In this document: positions 23,854 through 32,098 of the stretch, piece by piece
How the letters are laid out: each line of letters begins with the position of its first letter
Position numbering within the stretch: the stretch's first letter is position 1
Origin: an uncultured beta proteobacterium
Lineage (GTDB): Bacteria > Pseudomonadota > Gammaproteobacteria > Burkholderiales > Burkholderiaceae_C
Assembly (NCBI GenBank): GCA_903876715.1
Contig: CAIRBF010000427.1
Span: 1-42,085, forward strand
Direction of reading: 5' to 3'
DNA length: 42,085 nucleotides
Translations under genes and position numbers: made by a program
Notes under the pieces: model-generated
The model's database searches: none
Told to the model about the DNA's origin: nothing
The model's input: only the letters and a program-made list of their open reading frames with translations

Positions 23854-24765
23854 TCACCCGATGCGGCCGAGCAGCAGGTACTCCATGAGGGCCTTCTGCA
23901 CGTGCAGGCGGTTCTCGGCCTCGTCCCAGACCACCGACTGCGGGCCGTCGATGACCTCGGCCGCCACCTCCTCGCCGCGGTGGGCCGGCAGGCAGTGCAT
24001 GAACAGCGCGTCGGGCGCGGCCGCGGCCATCATGTCCTCGTCCACGCACCAGTCGACGAAGGCCTTGCGGCGCTCCTCGTTCTCGGCCTCGTAGCCCATG
24101 CTGGTCCACACGTCGGTGGTCACCAGGTGGGCGCCGGCGCAGGCCTCCATCGGGTGGTCGAAGACGCGGTAGCAGGCGCTGTCGCGCACGCCGGCCACAG
24201 ACGGGTCGACGGCATAGCCCGCGGGCGTGCTCACGTGGACCGTGAAGCCCAGCAACTCGGCCGCTTGCAGCCAGGTGTTGGCCATGTTGTTGCCGTCGCC
24301 CACCCAAGCCACGACCTTGCCCGCGATCGAGCCGCGGTGCTCGATGTAGGTGTAGATGTCGGCCAGGATCTGGCAGGGGTGGTACTCGTTGGTCAGGCCG
24401 TTGATCACCGGCACGCGCGAGTGCGCGGCGAAGCGCTCCAGCTTGTGCTGCTCGTAGGTGCGGATCATCACCAGGTCGACCATGCGGCTGATCACGCGCG
24501 CGCTGTCCTCGATGGGCTCGGCGCGGCCGAGCTGGCTGTCGCCGGTGGTCAGGTGCACTACCGAGCCGCCCATCTGGTACATGCCGGCCTCGAAGCTGAC
24601 TCGGGTGCGCGTGCTCGCCTTCTCGAAGATCATCGCCAACGTGCGGTCGGCCAGGGGCTGGTAGCGCTCGTAGTTCTTGAAGCGCGTCTTGATGATGCGG
24701 GTGCGCTCGAAGAGGTAGCCATACTCCTCGGCGCGCAGGTCCTTGAACTGCAGGAAATGCTTCAT
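23854..24765 (-). CDS. argF: Ornithine carbamoyltransferase
   Basis: 303-aa anabolic OTCase forming citrulline from ornithine and carbamoyl phosphate. Motifs: FEKASTRTRVSFE (carbamoyl-phosphate loop, about residue 50), HPCQILAD, WVGDGNNMANTW, and MHCLPAHRGEEV near residue 265. Start MKHFLQFKDL is chosen because GGGGGA lies 7 bp upstream; an alternative ATG at 24786 overlaps the argD stop but would add seven unusual residues. It follows argD by 17 bp, so argD-argF form an operon. Confidence 0.94.
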   Translation of the reverse strand: MKHFLQFKDLRAEEYGYLFERTRIIKTRFKNYERYQPLADRTLAMIFEKASTRTRVSFEAGMYQMGGSVVHLTTGDSQLGRAEPIEDSARVISRMVDLVMIRTYEQHKLERFAAHSRVPVINGLTNEYHPCQILADIYTYIEHRGSIAGKVVAWVGDGNNMANTWLQAAELLGFTVHVSTPAGYAVDPSVAGVRDSACYRVFDHPMEACAGAHLVTTDVWTSMGYEAENEERRKAFVDWCVDEDMMAAAAPDALFMHCLPAHRGEEVAAEVIDGPQSVVWDEAENRLHVQKALMEYLLLGRIG

Positions 24766-24782
24766 CAGCCGGTCCCCCGGTT

Positions 24783-26000
24783 TCATGCCGTCGGCTCCGC
24801 GAGGAAGGCCTTCACCAGCGGGGCGAGCAGGGCCACGATCTGGTCGGCTTCTTCGGCGCTGAGGATCAGCGGTGGCACGAGTCGGATCACGCTGTCGGCG
24901 GTGACGCTGATCAGCAACCCGGCGTCGGCCGCGCGCGACAGCAGCACGCCGCACGGGCGATCGAGCTCGACGCCCAGCATCAGGCCGGCACCGCGGATCT
25001 CCTTCACGCCAGGCAGGTTGCCGAGCTCGCGCTCGAGCCCGGCCTTCAGGCGCGCGCCGACCGACGCGGCGTTGTCCAGGATCGCGTCCTCGCGAACGAT
25101 GCGCAGGGTCTCGACACCGGCGCGCATGGCCAGCGGGTTGCCGCCGAAGGTGGTGCCGTGGTTGCCGGGACCGAGCACGCCGGAAGCCTTCGGCCCGGTG
25201 ACAACGGCGCCGATCGGCACCCCGGAGCCCAAGCCCTTGGCCAGCGGCATCACATCGGGCAACACCTCGGCCCATTGGTGAGCGAACCACTTTCCGGTGC
25301 GGCCGATGCCGCACTGCACCTCGTCAAGCATCAGCAACCAGCCGCGCTCATCGCACATCCGGCGCAGGCCCCGCAAGTAGTCCCAGCGGGCCGGGTTGAT
25401 GCCACCCTCGCCCTGGATCGTCTCGAGGAAGACCGCGACCACGTTCGGGTTCGTGCGCGCGACTTCTTCGATCGCGGCCAGATCGTTCAGAGGCACGCGC
25501 ACGAAGCCCTCGACCAGCGGCTCGAAGCCCTTCTGGACCTTGGGGTTGCCGGTGGCGGACAGCGTGGCGATCGAGCGGCCGTGGAAGGCGCGCTCGTACA
25601 CGATGACCTCAGGCCGCGCGATACCGCGGTCGTGGCCGTACTTGCGCGCGATCTTCAAGGCGCACTCGTTCGCCTCCAGCCCGGTCGAGCAGAAGAAGAC
25701 GCTGTCCAGGCCGGAGATCTCGCACAACGTGGCGGCCAGTTGCTCCTGCAGCGGCACCTCGTAGTAATTGCTGCAGTGGATGAGCTTGCCGACCTGCTCC
25801 TGCAGCGCGGGCACGAGCTTCGGGTGGCCGTGGCCCAGCGTGTTGACAGCGATGCCGCCCAAGGCGTCGAGGTATTCGCGGCCCTCGGTGTCCCAGACCC
25901 GGCAGCCTCGGCCGTGCGACAGCGCGATCGGCAGACGGCCGTAGGTGTTCATCACATGCGGCATGGGCCGCGTGACGGCGGGGTGGGCGGGCGCGTTCAT
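24783..26000 (-). CDS. argD: Acetylornithine aminotransferase
   Basis: 405-aa class III PLP aminotransferase: GREYLDALGGIAVNTLGHGH, FFCSTGLEANECALKIAR, FHGRSIATLSATG, LLMLDEVQCGIGRTGKWF (the PLP Asp is in this stretch), and PLAKGLGSGVPIGAV with the Schiff-base lysine near residue 265. Start MNAPAHPAV follows GGAGAA; the frame stays open 24 codons further into the leader hairpin. ArgD fits better than ornithine or succinylornithine aminotransferase because argF follows directly. A terminator-like hairpin lies just ahead of its ribosome-binding site. Confidence 0.93.
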   Translation of the reverse strand: MNAPAHPAVTRPMPHVMNTYGRLPIALSHGRGCRVWDTEGREYLDALGGIAVNTLGHGHPKLVPALQEQVGKLIHCSNYYEVPLQEQLAATLCEISGLDSVFFCSTGLEANECALKIARKYGHDRGIARPEVIVYERAFHGRSIATLSATGNPKVQKGFEPLVEGFVRVPLNDLAAIEEVARTNPNVVAVFLETIQGEGGINPARWDYLRGLRRMCDERGWLLMLDEVQCGIGRTGKWFAHQWAEVLPDVMPLAKGLGSGVPIGAVVTGPKASGVLGPGNHGTTFGGNPLAMRAGVETLRIVREDAILDNAASVGARLKAGLERELGNLPGVKEIRGAGLMLGVELDRPCGVLLSRAADAGLLISVTADSVIRLVPPLILSAEEADQIVALLAPLVKAFLAEPTA

Positions 26001-26021
26001 CGGGGGGCTTCTCCTTGGCGG

Positions 26022-26064
26022 TGGAAAAGAAAAAGGCCGGGGCACCTTCCGGTGCAGCCCGGCC
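26022..26064 (-). terminator. Intrinsic-terminator-like hairpin in the argD leader
   Basis: Read on the minus strand, GGCCGGG and CCCGGCC (26035-26041 with 26058-26064) plus GCACC/GGTGC pair around a GGAA loop, with a 2-nt bulge, followed at once by a T-rich run (complement of 26022-26034). It ends about 8 bp before the argD ribosome-binding site. No minus-strand gene lies upstream that needs ending before rpsT, which has its own terminator, so attenuation of argD-argF is likely. Confidence 0.6.
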
Positions 26065-26244
26065 AAATGCAATTTTAGGGGCGGGCCGGGCCGGTCTCGC
26101 CTGTCAGGTGCGAGCCAGCCTCGTGCGCGATGCTGCGACGCAACACGGCGGCGTCACAATGCGCGGCGTCGGCAAGAGGTGCTCGTCCGCCGGTCCGGCC
26201 CGCAGGGGTCCGACGCACCTTGCCTTGCCGCAAACACCCGTCCC

Positions 26245-26583
26245 ATGCCTGCTTCGAAACGCCAGATCTTCATCCAGGGCATCACGCGCGAGGGGCGCGC
26301 CTTCCGCCCCACCGACTGGGCCGAGCGGCTTGCCGGGGCGATGTCGAGCTTCCGGCCTGGTGGCGCCCAGGCGGGAATCGGCGCGTACATCGGCTACTCG
26401 CCGCTTTGCTTTCCGCGTCTGGTCGAGGGCGTCAAGTGTGTGATCGTCGACGAAGGCCTGCGGGAGGTCGAACCCATGGCCTGGGACTTCGTGATGAACT
26501 TCGCTCGCGACAACGACCTGCGTGTCGTCGAAGCCTGTCTGCTGCCCGAGGGGGCGCCCGGCGCGCCGACCGACTCGCGCTGA
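26245..26583 (+). CDS. DUF3579 domain-containing protein
   Basis: 112-aa soluble protein (KRQIFIQGITREGRAFRPTDWAERLAG, then VEGVKCVIVDEGLREVEPMAWDFVM) matching the betaproteobacterial DUF3579 family, which is regularly found beside argD/argF and rpsT. No catalytic motif is visible and the function is unknown. It is divergent from argD with 244 bp between starts. Start MPASKRQ is the first one consistent with family members; an open frame extends upstream through the argD leader. Confidence 0.85.
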   Translation: MPASKRQIFIQGITREGRAFRPTDWAERLAGAMSSFRPGGAQAGIGAYIGYSPLCFPRLVEGVKCVIVDEGLREVEPMAWDFVMNFARDNDLRVVEACLLPEGAPGAPTDSR

Positions 26584-26601
26584 AGCCCCGCGCTGCTCGA
26601 G

Positions 26602-26633
26602 ACAAAAACAAAAGGCCTGCTCGCGCAGGCCTT
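26602..26633 (-). terminator. Intrinsic terminator of rpsT
   Basis: AAGGCCTGC and GCAGGCCTT (26612-26620, 26625-26633) form a 9-bp stem with a 4-base loop; on the minus strand a TTTTGTTTTTG tract follows. It lies 25 bp past the rpsT stop. Confidence 0.85.
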
Positions 26634-26657
26634 CGGCTCAGCAGGGCAGGGCCGATG

Positions 26658-26954
26658 TCAGGCCGCGAGTGCCTTGATCTTGGCCGACAGACGGCTCTTG
26701 TGGCGCGCGGCCTTGTTTTTGTGGAACAGGCCCTTGTCGGCCACCGAGTCGATCACGCTCTGGCCGGCCTTGAAGAGATCGCTGGCCTTGCCCTTGTCGC
26801 CGGCAATGACTGCTTTCTGGACGTTCTTCACCACGGTGCGGAACTGCGAGCGCAACGAGCTGTTGTGTGCGTTCAGCTTCACGTCCTGGCGCGCGCGCTT
26901 GCGGCCGGAGGCGAGGCGGACGGTTCTCTTCTTGGCTTTGGACGAGGTGGCCAT
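26658..26954 (-). CDS. rpsT: 30S ribosomal protein S20
   Basis: 98-aa basic protein: [20 protein letters not shown] at the N-terminus, [19 protein letters not shown], and [20 protein letters not shown] at the C-terminus are typical S20, which binds 16S rRNA. Monocistronic, with its own terminator downstream and a leader of about 90 nt that contains a short perfect inverted repeat. Divergent from murJ. Confidence 0.97.
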   Translation of the reverse strand: MATSSKAKKRTVRLASGRKRARQDVKLNAHNSSLRSQFRTVVKNVQKAVIAGDKGKASDLFKAGQSVIDSVADKGLFHKNKAARHKSRLSAKIKALAA

Positions 26955-27020
26955 GGGCTTGAGCGTTGTCGGTGTTCGATGGGGCGCCAAGCGTGGCCTG
27001 GATGCCCTGAAGTTTGTTGC

Positions 27021-27036
27021 TTGGGTATCTACCCAA
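27021..27036. repeat. Short inverted repeat in the rpsT leader
   Basis: TTGGGTA and TACCCAA are perfect inverted copies separated by 2 bp. The element is about 15 bp downstream of the probable rpsT -10 box and about 67 bp before the start codon. It could be a DNA-binding site or part of a leader structure; nothing identifies a binder. Confidence 0.45.
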
Positions 27037-27050
27037 CGCAAAGACCATCG

Positions 27051-27056
27051 AGTATA
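27051..27056 (-). promoter_or_regulatory. Candidate -10 box of rpsT
   Basis: On the minus strand this reads TATACT, one mismatch from TATAAT, about 95 bp ahead of the rpsT start. The -35 position at 16-18 bp is GC-rich and does not match well. Confidence 0.45.
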
Positions 27057-27186
27057 GCTGATTCGCTCGATTCGCCCGCCGCTCCCCCCGGCGTGGCGCC
27101 CACCTCCCTTAAACTGGATGCGCTTCCGGCCTGGGCTGGCGCCAATCCTGGCCCCGGCGGTCCGCGGCCCCGGAAGCTGCCCGACG

Positions 27187-28746
27187 ATGAACTTGCTCAA
27201 GGCGGCATCGACCGTTTCGCTGTTGACGCTCGCCTCGCGCATCACGGGCCTGGTGCGTGAGCAGATCATGGCCGCGTCCTTCGGCGCGAGCGCTGCCACC
27301 GACGCCTTCAACGTCGCCTTCCGGATCCCGAATCTCTTGCGGCGGCTGTTTGCCGAGGGCGCCTTTTCGCAGGCGTTCGTGCCGCTGCTGGCGGCTTCGC
27401 GCGAGCGCGACGGCGACGATGCGACGCGCGTGTTGCTGGACGCCGTGGCCACGGTCCTGACCTGGGCGCTGCTGGCCACCGTCACCGTGGGCATCGTCGG
27501 CGCTCCGGTGCTGGTTTGGGCGATGGCAGCGGGGCTGGCTGCCTTCGACGAGGCCGTCTTCATGACACGGCTGATGTTCCCATACATCGCCTGCATGTCG
27601 CTGGTGGCACTGGCCGCCGGCGTGCTCAACACCTGGCGGCGTTTTGCCGTGCCGGCGGCCACTCCGGTGCTGCTCAACCTGAGCTGGATCGTCGCTGCCT
27701 GGTGGGGCGCGCCGTGGTTCGCCAGGGTGGGCTGGCAGCCCATCCATGCCGTGGCCGCGGGCGTCGTGGTCGGTGGGGTGCTGCAACTGGCTGTCCAATG
27801 GCCGGCCCTGCGGCGCCTGGGCATGTCGCCGCGCATCGGGCTGACGCTGCCGGCGCTGCGCCGCGCCTGGGTCCACCCCGGCGTGAAGCGGGTGCTGACG
27901 CTGATGGCGCCGGCGCTCCTGGGGGTGTCGGTGGCACAGCTGTCCTTGCTGATCAACACGCAGATCGCCTCGCACCTGGGGGTGGGTTCGGTCTCCTGGC
28001 TGACCTACGCCGACCGCCTGATGGAGTTCCCGACCGCGCTGCTGGGCGTGGCGCTCGGGGTGGTGCTGTTGCCGCAGTTGTCGGCCGCGCAGGCGCGCCA
28101 GGACTCCGCTGCCACCTCGGGGATGCTGGACTGGGGCTTGCGCCTGGCCGTGCTCCTGGCACTGCCTTGCGCGGTGGCGCTGGTCGTCTTCCCGCAGCCG
28201 CTGGTGGCGGTGCTGTATCACTACGGCCGATTCAGCGAGCTCGACGTGGCGCAGACGGTGATGGCGCTGCGTGGCTATGGGGTCGGCCTGATCGGTCTCA
28301 TCGGCGTCAAGGTGCTGGCGCCGGGCTACTACGCGCGCCAGGACATCCGCACCCCGGTGAAGATCGCGGTGGTGGTGCTCGTCGGCACCCAGCTCATGAA
28401 CGTGGCGCTGGTGCCTTGGCTGGCGCACGCCGGGCTGGCGTTGTCGATCGGGCTGGGCGCCCAGCTGAATGCCGGGTGGCTGCTCGGGGGCCTGGTGCGT
28501 CGTGGCGTCTGGCGACCAGCCGCCGGCTGGGCGGGCTTCCTTGGGCGCGTGTTGTTGGCCAGCGTTGCCATGGGGGCGCTGCTGGCCGCTGCGGCGCGGG
28601 GCCTGGATTGGCTGGATCTGCAGCGCACGCCGGGCTTGCGCGCGCTGTGGCTGGCCGGGGTGCTTGGCGCCGCCGCGGTGCTGTACCTGGGGCTCCTGCA
28701 CGCGCTTGGTTTGCGACTGCGTCAGTTTGCGCGCCGCGGGAGCTGA
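27187..28746 (+). CDS. murJ: Lipid II flippase
   Basis: 519-aa polytopic membrane protein of the MurJ/MviN family that flips lipid II across the inner membrane. About 14 hydrophobic segments; family landmarks are [19 protein letters not shown] near the start (with conserved arginines), [20 protein letters not shown] around residues 48-68, and a mid-protein [19 protein letters not shown]. Start MNLLKAAST is typical and has GGAAG upstream; the open frame ahead of it is unlike MurJ. The rpsT-murJ neighbourhood is usual in Betaproteobacteria. Confidence 0.95.
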   Translation: MNLLKAASTVSLLTLASRITGLVREQIMAASFGASAATDAFNVAFRIPNLLRRLFAEGAFSQAFVPLLAASRERDGDDATRVLLDAVATVLTWALLATVTVGIVGAPVLVWAMAAGLAAFDEAVFMTRLMFPYIACMSLVALAAGVLNTWRRFAVPAATPVLLNLSWIVAAWWGAPWFARVGWQPIHAVAAGVVVGGVLQLAVQWPALRRLGMSPRIGLTLPALRRAWVHPGVKRVLTLMAPALLGVSVAQLSLLINTQIASHLGVGSVSWLTYADRLMEFPTALLGVALGVVLLPQLSAAQARQDSAATSGMLDWGLRLAVLLALPCAVALVVFPQPLVAVLYHYGRFSELDVAQTVMALRGYGVGLIGLIGVKVLAPGYYARQDIRTPVKIAVVVLVGTQLMNVALVPWLAHAGLALSIGLGAQLNAGWLLGGLVRRGVWRPAAGWAGFLGRVLLASVAMGALLAAAARGLDWLDLQRTPGLRALWLAGVLGAAAVLYLGLLHALGLRLRQFARRGS

Positions 28747-28828
28747 AGGGCTGGCGGCCACCGGGGAACCGGGTGACGGTGCCCTGCGGCTAGACTCGGG
28801 CTGTGTACAAGCTTCCGAAGCGCCAGAC

Positions 28829-29698
28829 ATGAACGCGATGCGTCTGCATGCGCCGTCGCGCCTGGACTACTTCGCCACCCTGGTGGCCGAGGACGAGGGC
28901 TTCCCCCTGCTGGAGGCCGCCGTTGCGGTGGGGCAGGATGTTGACGCGCAGCTCGATCCGCAGGCGGTACTGGTGGAGATGGACACGCTCGGCCGTCGGC
29001 TCGCGCGGCGCATCCCGGCGGACGCGGTGCCCCTGCAGCGATTGCGCTTCCTGAACCGGTATTTCTTCGACGAGCTTGCCTTCGGCGGCAACGTCAACGA
29101 TTACTACGCCCCGGCCAACAGCTACCTCCACCAGGTCCTGGACAGCCGGCGCGGGATCCCCATCACGCTGGCGCTGCTGTACATGGAGTTCGCTTCCCAT
29201 GCGGGCCTGAGGGCGAGGGGCGTCAATTTTCCCGGGCACTTCCTTGTCAAGTTGCGCATGCCGCGCGGTGAGGTGCTCGTCGATCCCTTCAGCGGGCACT
29301 CGCTGTCGCGCGATGACCTGGAGGAACGCCTGGCGCCTTACCGACGGCAGCGCGGCCTTGTGGGCGACTTCGATGTTCCCCTCGGCCTGTTCCTGCAGAC
29401 CGCGTCTGCACGCGAAACGCTGGCCCGGCTGTTGCGCAACCTGAAGGAGATCCACCGCACGGGAGGCGACTGGACTGGGCTGCTGGCGGTGCAGCAGCGG
29501 CTCGTCATCCTGCTGCCGCAGGCGTGGGAGGAGCGACGCGACCGCGGTCTCGCACTGGCCGAATTGGGTCAGGCCGATGCCGCGGCAGTCGACATCGAGA
29601 CCTACCTCGAACATCACGGCGATGCCGACGATGCCGCGGCGCTGCGCCAGCGCCTGTCGGCTTTGCGGGGCGGCGGCGCGCCAGGGTGGCGGACGTGA
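28829..29698 (+). CDS. SirB1-family transglutaminase-like/TPR protein
   Basis: 289-aa protein with the SirB1/transglutaminase-like N-terminal region (LNRYFFDELAFGGNVNDYY, RRGIPITLALLYMEFA, VNFPGHFLVKL, VLVDPFSGHSLS) and a C-terminal TPR-like region after about residue 200 (DWTGLLAVQQRLVILLP, RDRGLALAELGQADAAAVD). The usual transglutaminase nucleophile cysteine is not seen, as is common in this family, so it is probably a scaffold. Function unknown. A TAGACT hexamer at 28791-28796 could be its -10 box. It overlaps the next gene by GTGA. Confidence 0.85.
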   Translation: MNAMRLHAPSRLDYFATLVAEDEGFPLLEAAVAVGQDVDAQLDPQAVLVEMDTLGRRLARRIPADAVPLQRLRFLNRYFFDELAFGGNVNDYYAPANSYLHQVLDSRRGIPITLALLYMEFASHAGLRARGVNFPGHFLVKLRMPRGEVLVDPFSGHSLSRDDLEERLAPYRRQRGLVGDFDVPLGLFLQTASARETLARLLRNLKEIHRTGGDWTGLLAVQQRLVILLPQAWEERRDRGLALAELGQADAAAVDIETYLEHHGDADDAAALRQRLSALRGGGAPGWRT

Positions 29699-30756
29699 CG
29701 CTGAGTCCGACACAGCGGCGAGCGCTCGCCTGGGTTGCCATCGGCGCTGCACTGTTGTGGCTGCTCGCGCTGCTGGCGCCGGTCCTGACCCCTTTCCTGA
29801 TCGGGGCGATCGCGGCGTATGCGCTTCACCCGCTGGTCCAGAGGCTGGTCGCGCGGCGCGTCCCGCGATTGGTGGCTGTCCTGGTGGTCGAGCTTGCGTT
29901 GATCGCCGGGCTGCTGGCGGTGGCACTGCTGATCGTTCCTGTGCTGTCGAAGGAAATCCCCTTGCTGCAGGCGCAGATCCCGCAGTTGGCGGAGAAGCTC
30001 AATCAGACGCTCTCCCCGTGGCTGGCGCAGATGGGCATCGAACTGCGGCTGGACGTGGCCAGCATCAAGGCCTTCGTGCTGAAGTACCTGAGCGCCAATG
30101 CCGAGGAGTGGAGCGCGGCGCTGCTGAGCTCTCTGCGCATCGGCGGCAGCGTGGCGCTGGCGGTGCTGGGCAATGCGCTGCTGGTACCCGTGGTGCTGTA
30201 CTACCTGCTGATGGATTGGCCGCAGATCATGCGAAGGCTGCGGGGCCTCGTGCCGCAGCGCATGCGGGCCGCGGTCGAGGGGTTCTTTTCGGAGTGCGAC
30301 TCCCTCCTGGGTCAGTACCTGCGCGGCCAACTCGCCGTGATGCTGGTGCTGGCGGCCTACTACTCGGCCGCGCTGGCATTGTTCGGCTTCGACCTGGCGC
30401 TTCCTGTGGGCGTGTTCACCGGTCTGGCCGTCTTCATTCCCTATGTCGGCTTCGGCCTCGGGCTGGTGCTGGCGCTCATGGCGGGCATCCTGCAGTTCGC
30501 CTCGCTGCAGGGCCTGCTGGCGGTGGCTCTGGTCTACGGCATCGGCCAGCTGCTGGAGAGCTTCTGGCTCACGCCCCGCCTCGTCGGCGAGCGCATCGGG
30601 CTGAACCCGCTGGCCGTGATCTTCGCGCTGATGGCCTTCGGGCACCTGTTCGGCTTCGTTGGCGTGCTCGTCGCGCTGCCCTTGAGCGCGGTCGCGCTCG
30701 TGGCGGTGCGGCGCCTGCAGTCGCTGTACCTGGACAGCGAACTCTTCCGTCAATGA
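29695..30756 (+). CDS. AI-2E family transporter (PerM-like permease)
   Basis: About 353-aa inner-membrane protein with around eight hydrophobic segments and the family pattern: N-terminal pair (IGAALLWLLALLAPVLTPFL), a soluble middle with QIPQLAEKLNQTLSP, then VLGNALLVPVVLYYLLMDW, FIPYVGFGLGLVLALMAG, LLESFWLTPRLVGERIGLNP and a final hydrophobic pair. Substrate unknown; the family name does not prove AI-2 transport. The GTG start at 29695 overlaps the SirB1 stop; GTG at 29686 is an alternative. In Betaproteobacteria this gene commonly precedes hda, as here. Confidence 0.88.
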   Translation: MTLSPTQRRALAWVAIGAALLWLLALLAPVLTPFLIGAIAAYALHPLVQRLVARRVPRLVAVLVVELALIAGLLAVALLIVPVLSKEIPLLQAQIPQLAEKLNQTLSPWLAQMGIELRLDVASIKAFVLKYLSANAEEWSAALLSSLRIGGSVALAVLGNALLVPVVLYYLLMDWPQIMRRLRGLVPQRMRAAVEGFFSECDSLLGQYLRGQLAVMLVLAAYYSAALALFGFDLALPVGVFTGLAVFIPYVGFGLGLVLALMAGILQFASLQGLLAVALVYGIGQLLESFWLTPRLVGERIGLNPLAVIFALMAFGHLFGFVGVLVALPLSAVALVAVRRLQSLYLDSELFRQ

Positions 30757-31433
30757 GACAGGTGCCTCTGGCTTTGCGGCCCGAGCCGCAGGCGACTTTC
30801 GAGGACTTCCAGGCCGGGCCCGATGTCGTGGCGCTGGAGCACCTGCGAGCCGCCTTGCCGCCTCGTGCCCCGGTCTATCTGTGGGGCCCGCCTGGCAGCG
30901 GCAAGACGCACTTGCTGCGCGCGCTCGCGCAGGCCTGCGCGGCGGCCGGTGTGGGCGTGGCCTGGTTCTACGCCGACCAGCCGACCGCACCGGCGATTGC
31001 CCCGGGCACGAAACTGTTGCTGGTCGACGATGTCCATGCACTGGGCCCGGCATCGCAGCAGCGTCTCTTCGCCGACCTGGTCGAGGCCCAGGGGCAGGGC
31101 GGCACCTGGGCTGCGGCCGGGAATGCGCCGCCTGTGGATCTGCCCTTGCGCGAGGACCTGCGCACCCGCATCGCCTGGGGCCATGTCTTCGCTTTGCAGG
31201 GTCTGGACGACGCCGGAACCCGACGCGTTCTGCTGCGCGAGGCCAGCCGCCGCGGCATCGCGCTGGGCGAAGAGGTGTTGACCTGGCTGCTGTACCGGTT
31301 CGAGCGCGACCTGGGCTCGCTGATGCGGCTGCTGGACCGGCTGGACGACTATGCATTGGCGCAGTCGCGGGCGGTCACCGTGCCGCTGTTGCGGCAGATG
31401 CTGGCCGAAGACGCGCAGGATTGCGCCGCATGA
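30753..31433 (+). CDS. hda: DnaA regulatory inactivator Hda
   Basis: 226-aa AAA+ protein related to DnaA domain III that promotes hydrolysis of DnaA-ATP when bound to the sliding clamp. A QVPLAL stretch at residues 3-8 resembles the clamp-binding motif. Walker A is WGPPGSGKTHLL near residue 50 and Walker B LLLVDDVHAL near 95; RFERDLGSLMRLLDRLDDYAL matches the sensor II region. No DNA-binding domain IV is present, which separates it from DnaA. Overlaps both neighbours by ATGA. Confidence 0.92.
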   Translation: MRQVPLALRPEPQATFEDFQAGPDVVALEHLRAALPPRAPVYLWGPPGSGKTHLLRALAQACAAAGVGVAWFYADQPTAPAIAPGTKLLLVDDVHALGPASQQRLFADLVEAQGQGGTWAAAGNAPPVDLPLREDLRTRIAWGHVFALQGLDDAGTRRVLLREASRRGIALGEEVLTWLLYRFERDLGSLMRLLDRLDDYALAQSRAVTVPLLRQMLAEDAQDCAA

Positions 31434-32098
31434 AGCTGACCCTGTTCGACCTGGACGGCACCTTGCTGCCGATCGACTCCGACCACGCCTTCGGCGAGTT
31501 CATCGTTCGCAGCGGCTGGGCCGATGCCGCCGAGCACGGCCGTCGCAACGATGCCTTCTACCGCGACTACCAGGCTGGCTGTCTGGACATGGACGCCTAC
31601 ATCGATTTCGCCACATCTGCATGGCGTGGCCGCGCTGCCGACGAGGTGGCTGACCTGTCCCAGCGTTTCATGGCCGAGGTCATCATGCCGGCGCTGCAGC
31701 CGCAGGCGCACGCCCTGGTCGAGCGGCATCGCGTCGCTGGCGACGTGCTGGCCATCGTGACCGCGACCAATGACTTCATCACCCGCCCGATCGCGCGCGC
31801 CTTGCGCATCGACGAACTCATCGCCACCGAGCTCGAGCGCGACGGCGCCGGGCGCGTGACCGGACGCATCCGTGGCGTTCCGGCCTTGCGGGAAGGCAAA
31901 ATCACCCGCGTCCAGGCGTGGTTGAGCGCGCGCGGCCAGCGCCTGGAGGACTGCGCCGAGGTCACCTTCTACAGTGACTCGACGAACGATCTGCCTCTGC
32001 TGGAACTGGCGTCCCTGCCCGTGGCCACCAACCCAGGGCCGGCCCTGGAGGCCATCGCGCGCGATCGCGGCTGGCCCGTTCTGAAGCTCTTCGAATGA
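31430..32098 (+). CDS. HAD-superfamily IB phosphatase (SerB-like)
   Basis: 222-aa HAD hydrolase. Motif I LFDLDGTLLPIDSD (nucleophile Asp near residue 7), motif II VTATND, lysine motif REGKITRV, and motif IV YSDSTNDLPLLE are all intact. Subclass IB resembles phosphoserine phosphatase, but this hda-pcnB linked clade is usually listed only as a HAD-IB hydrolase, so the substrate is open. ATGA overlaps at both ends place it in the hda-pcnB operon. Confidence 0.9.
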   Translation: MKLTLFDLDGTLLPIDSDHAFGEFIVRSGWADAAEHGRRNDAFYRDYQAGCLDMDAYIDFATSAWRGRAADEVADLSQRFMAEVIMPALQPQAHALVERHRVAGDVLAIVTATNDFITRPIARALRIDELIATELERDGAGRVTGRIRGVPALREGKITRVQAWLSARGQRLEDCAEVTFYSDSTNDLPLLELASLPVATNPGPALEAIARDRGWPVLKLFE

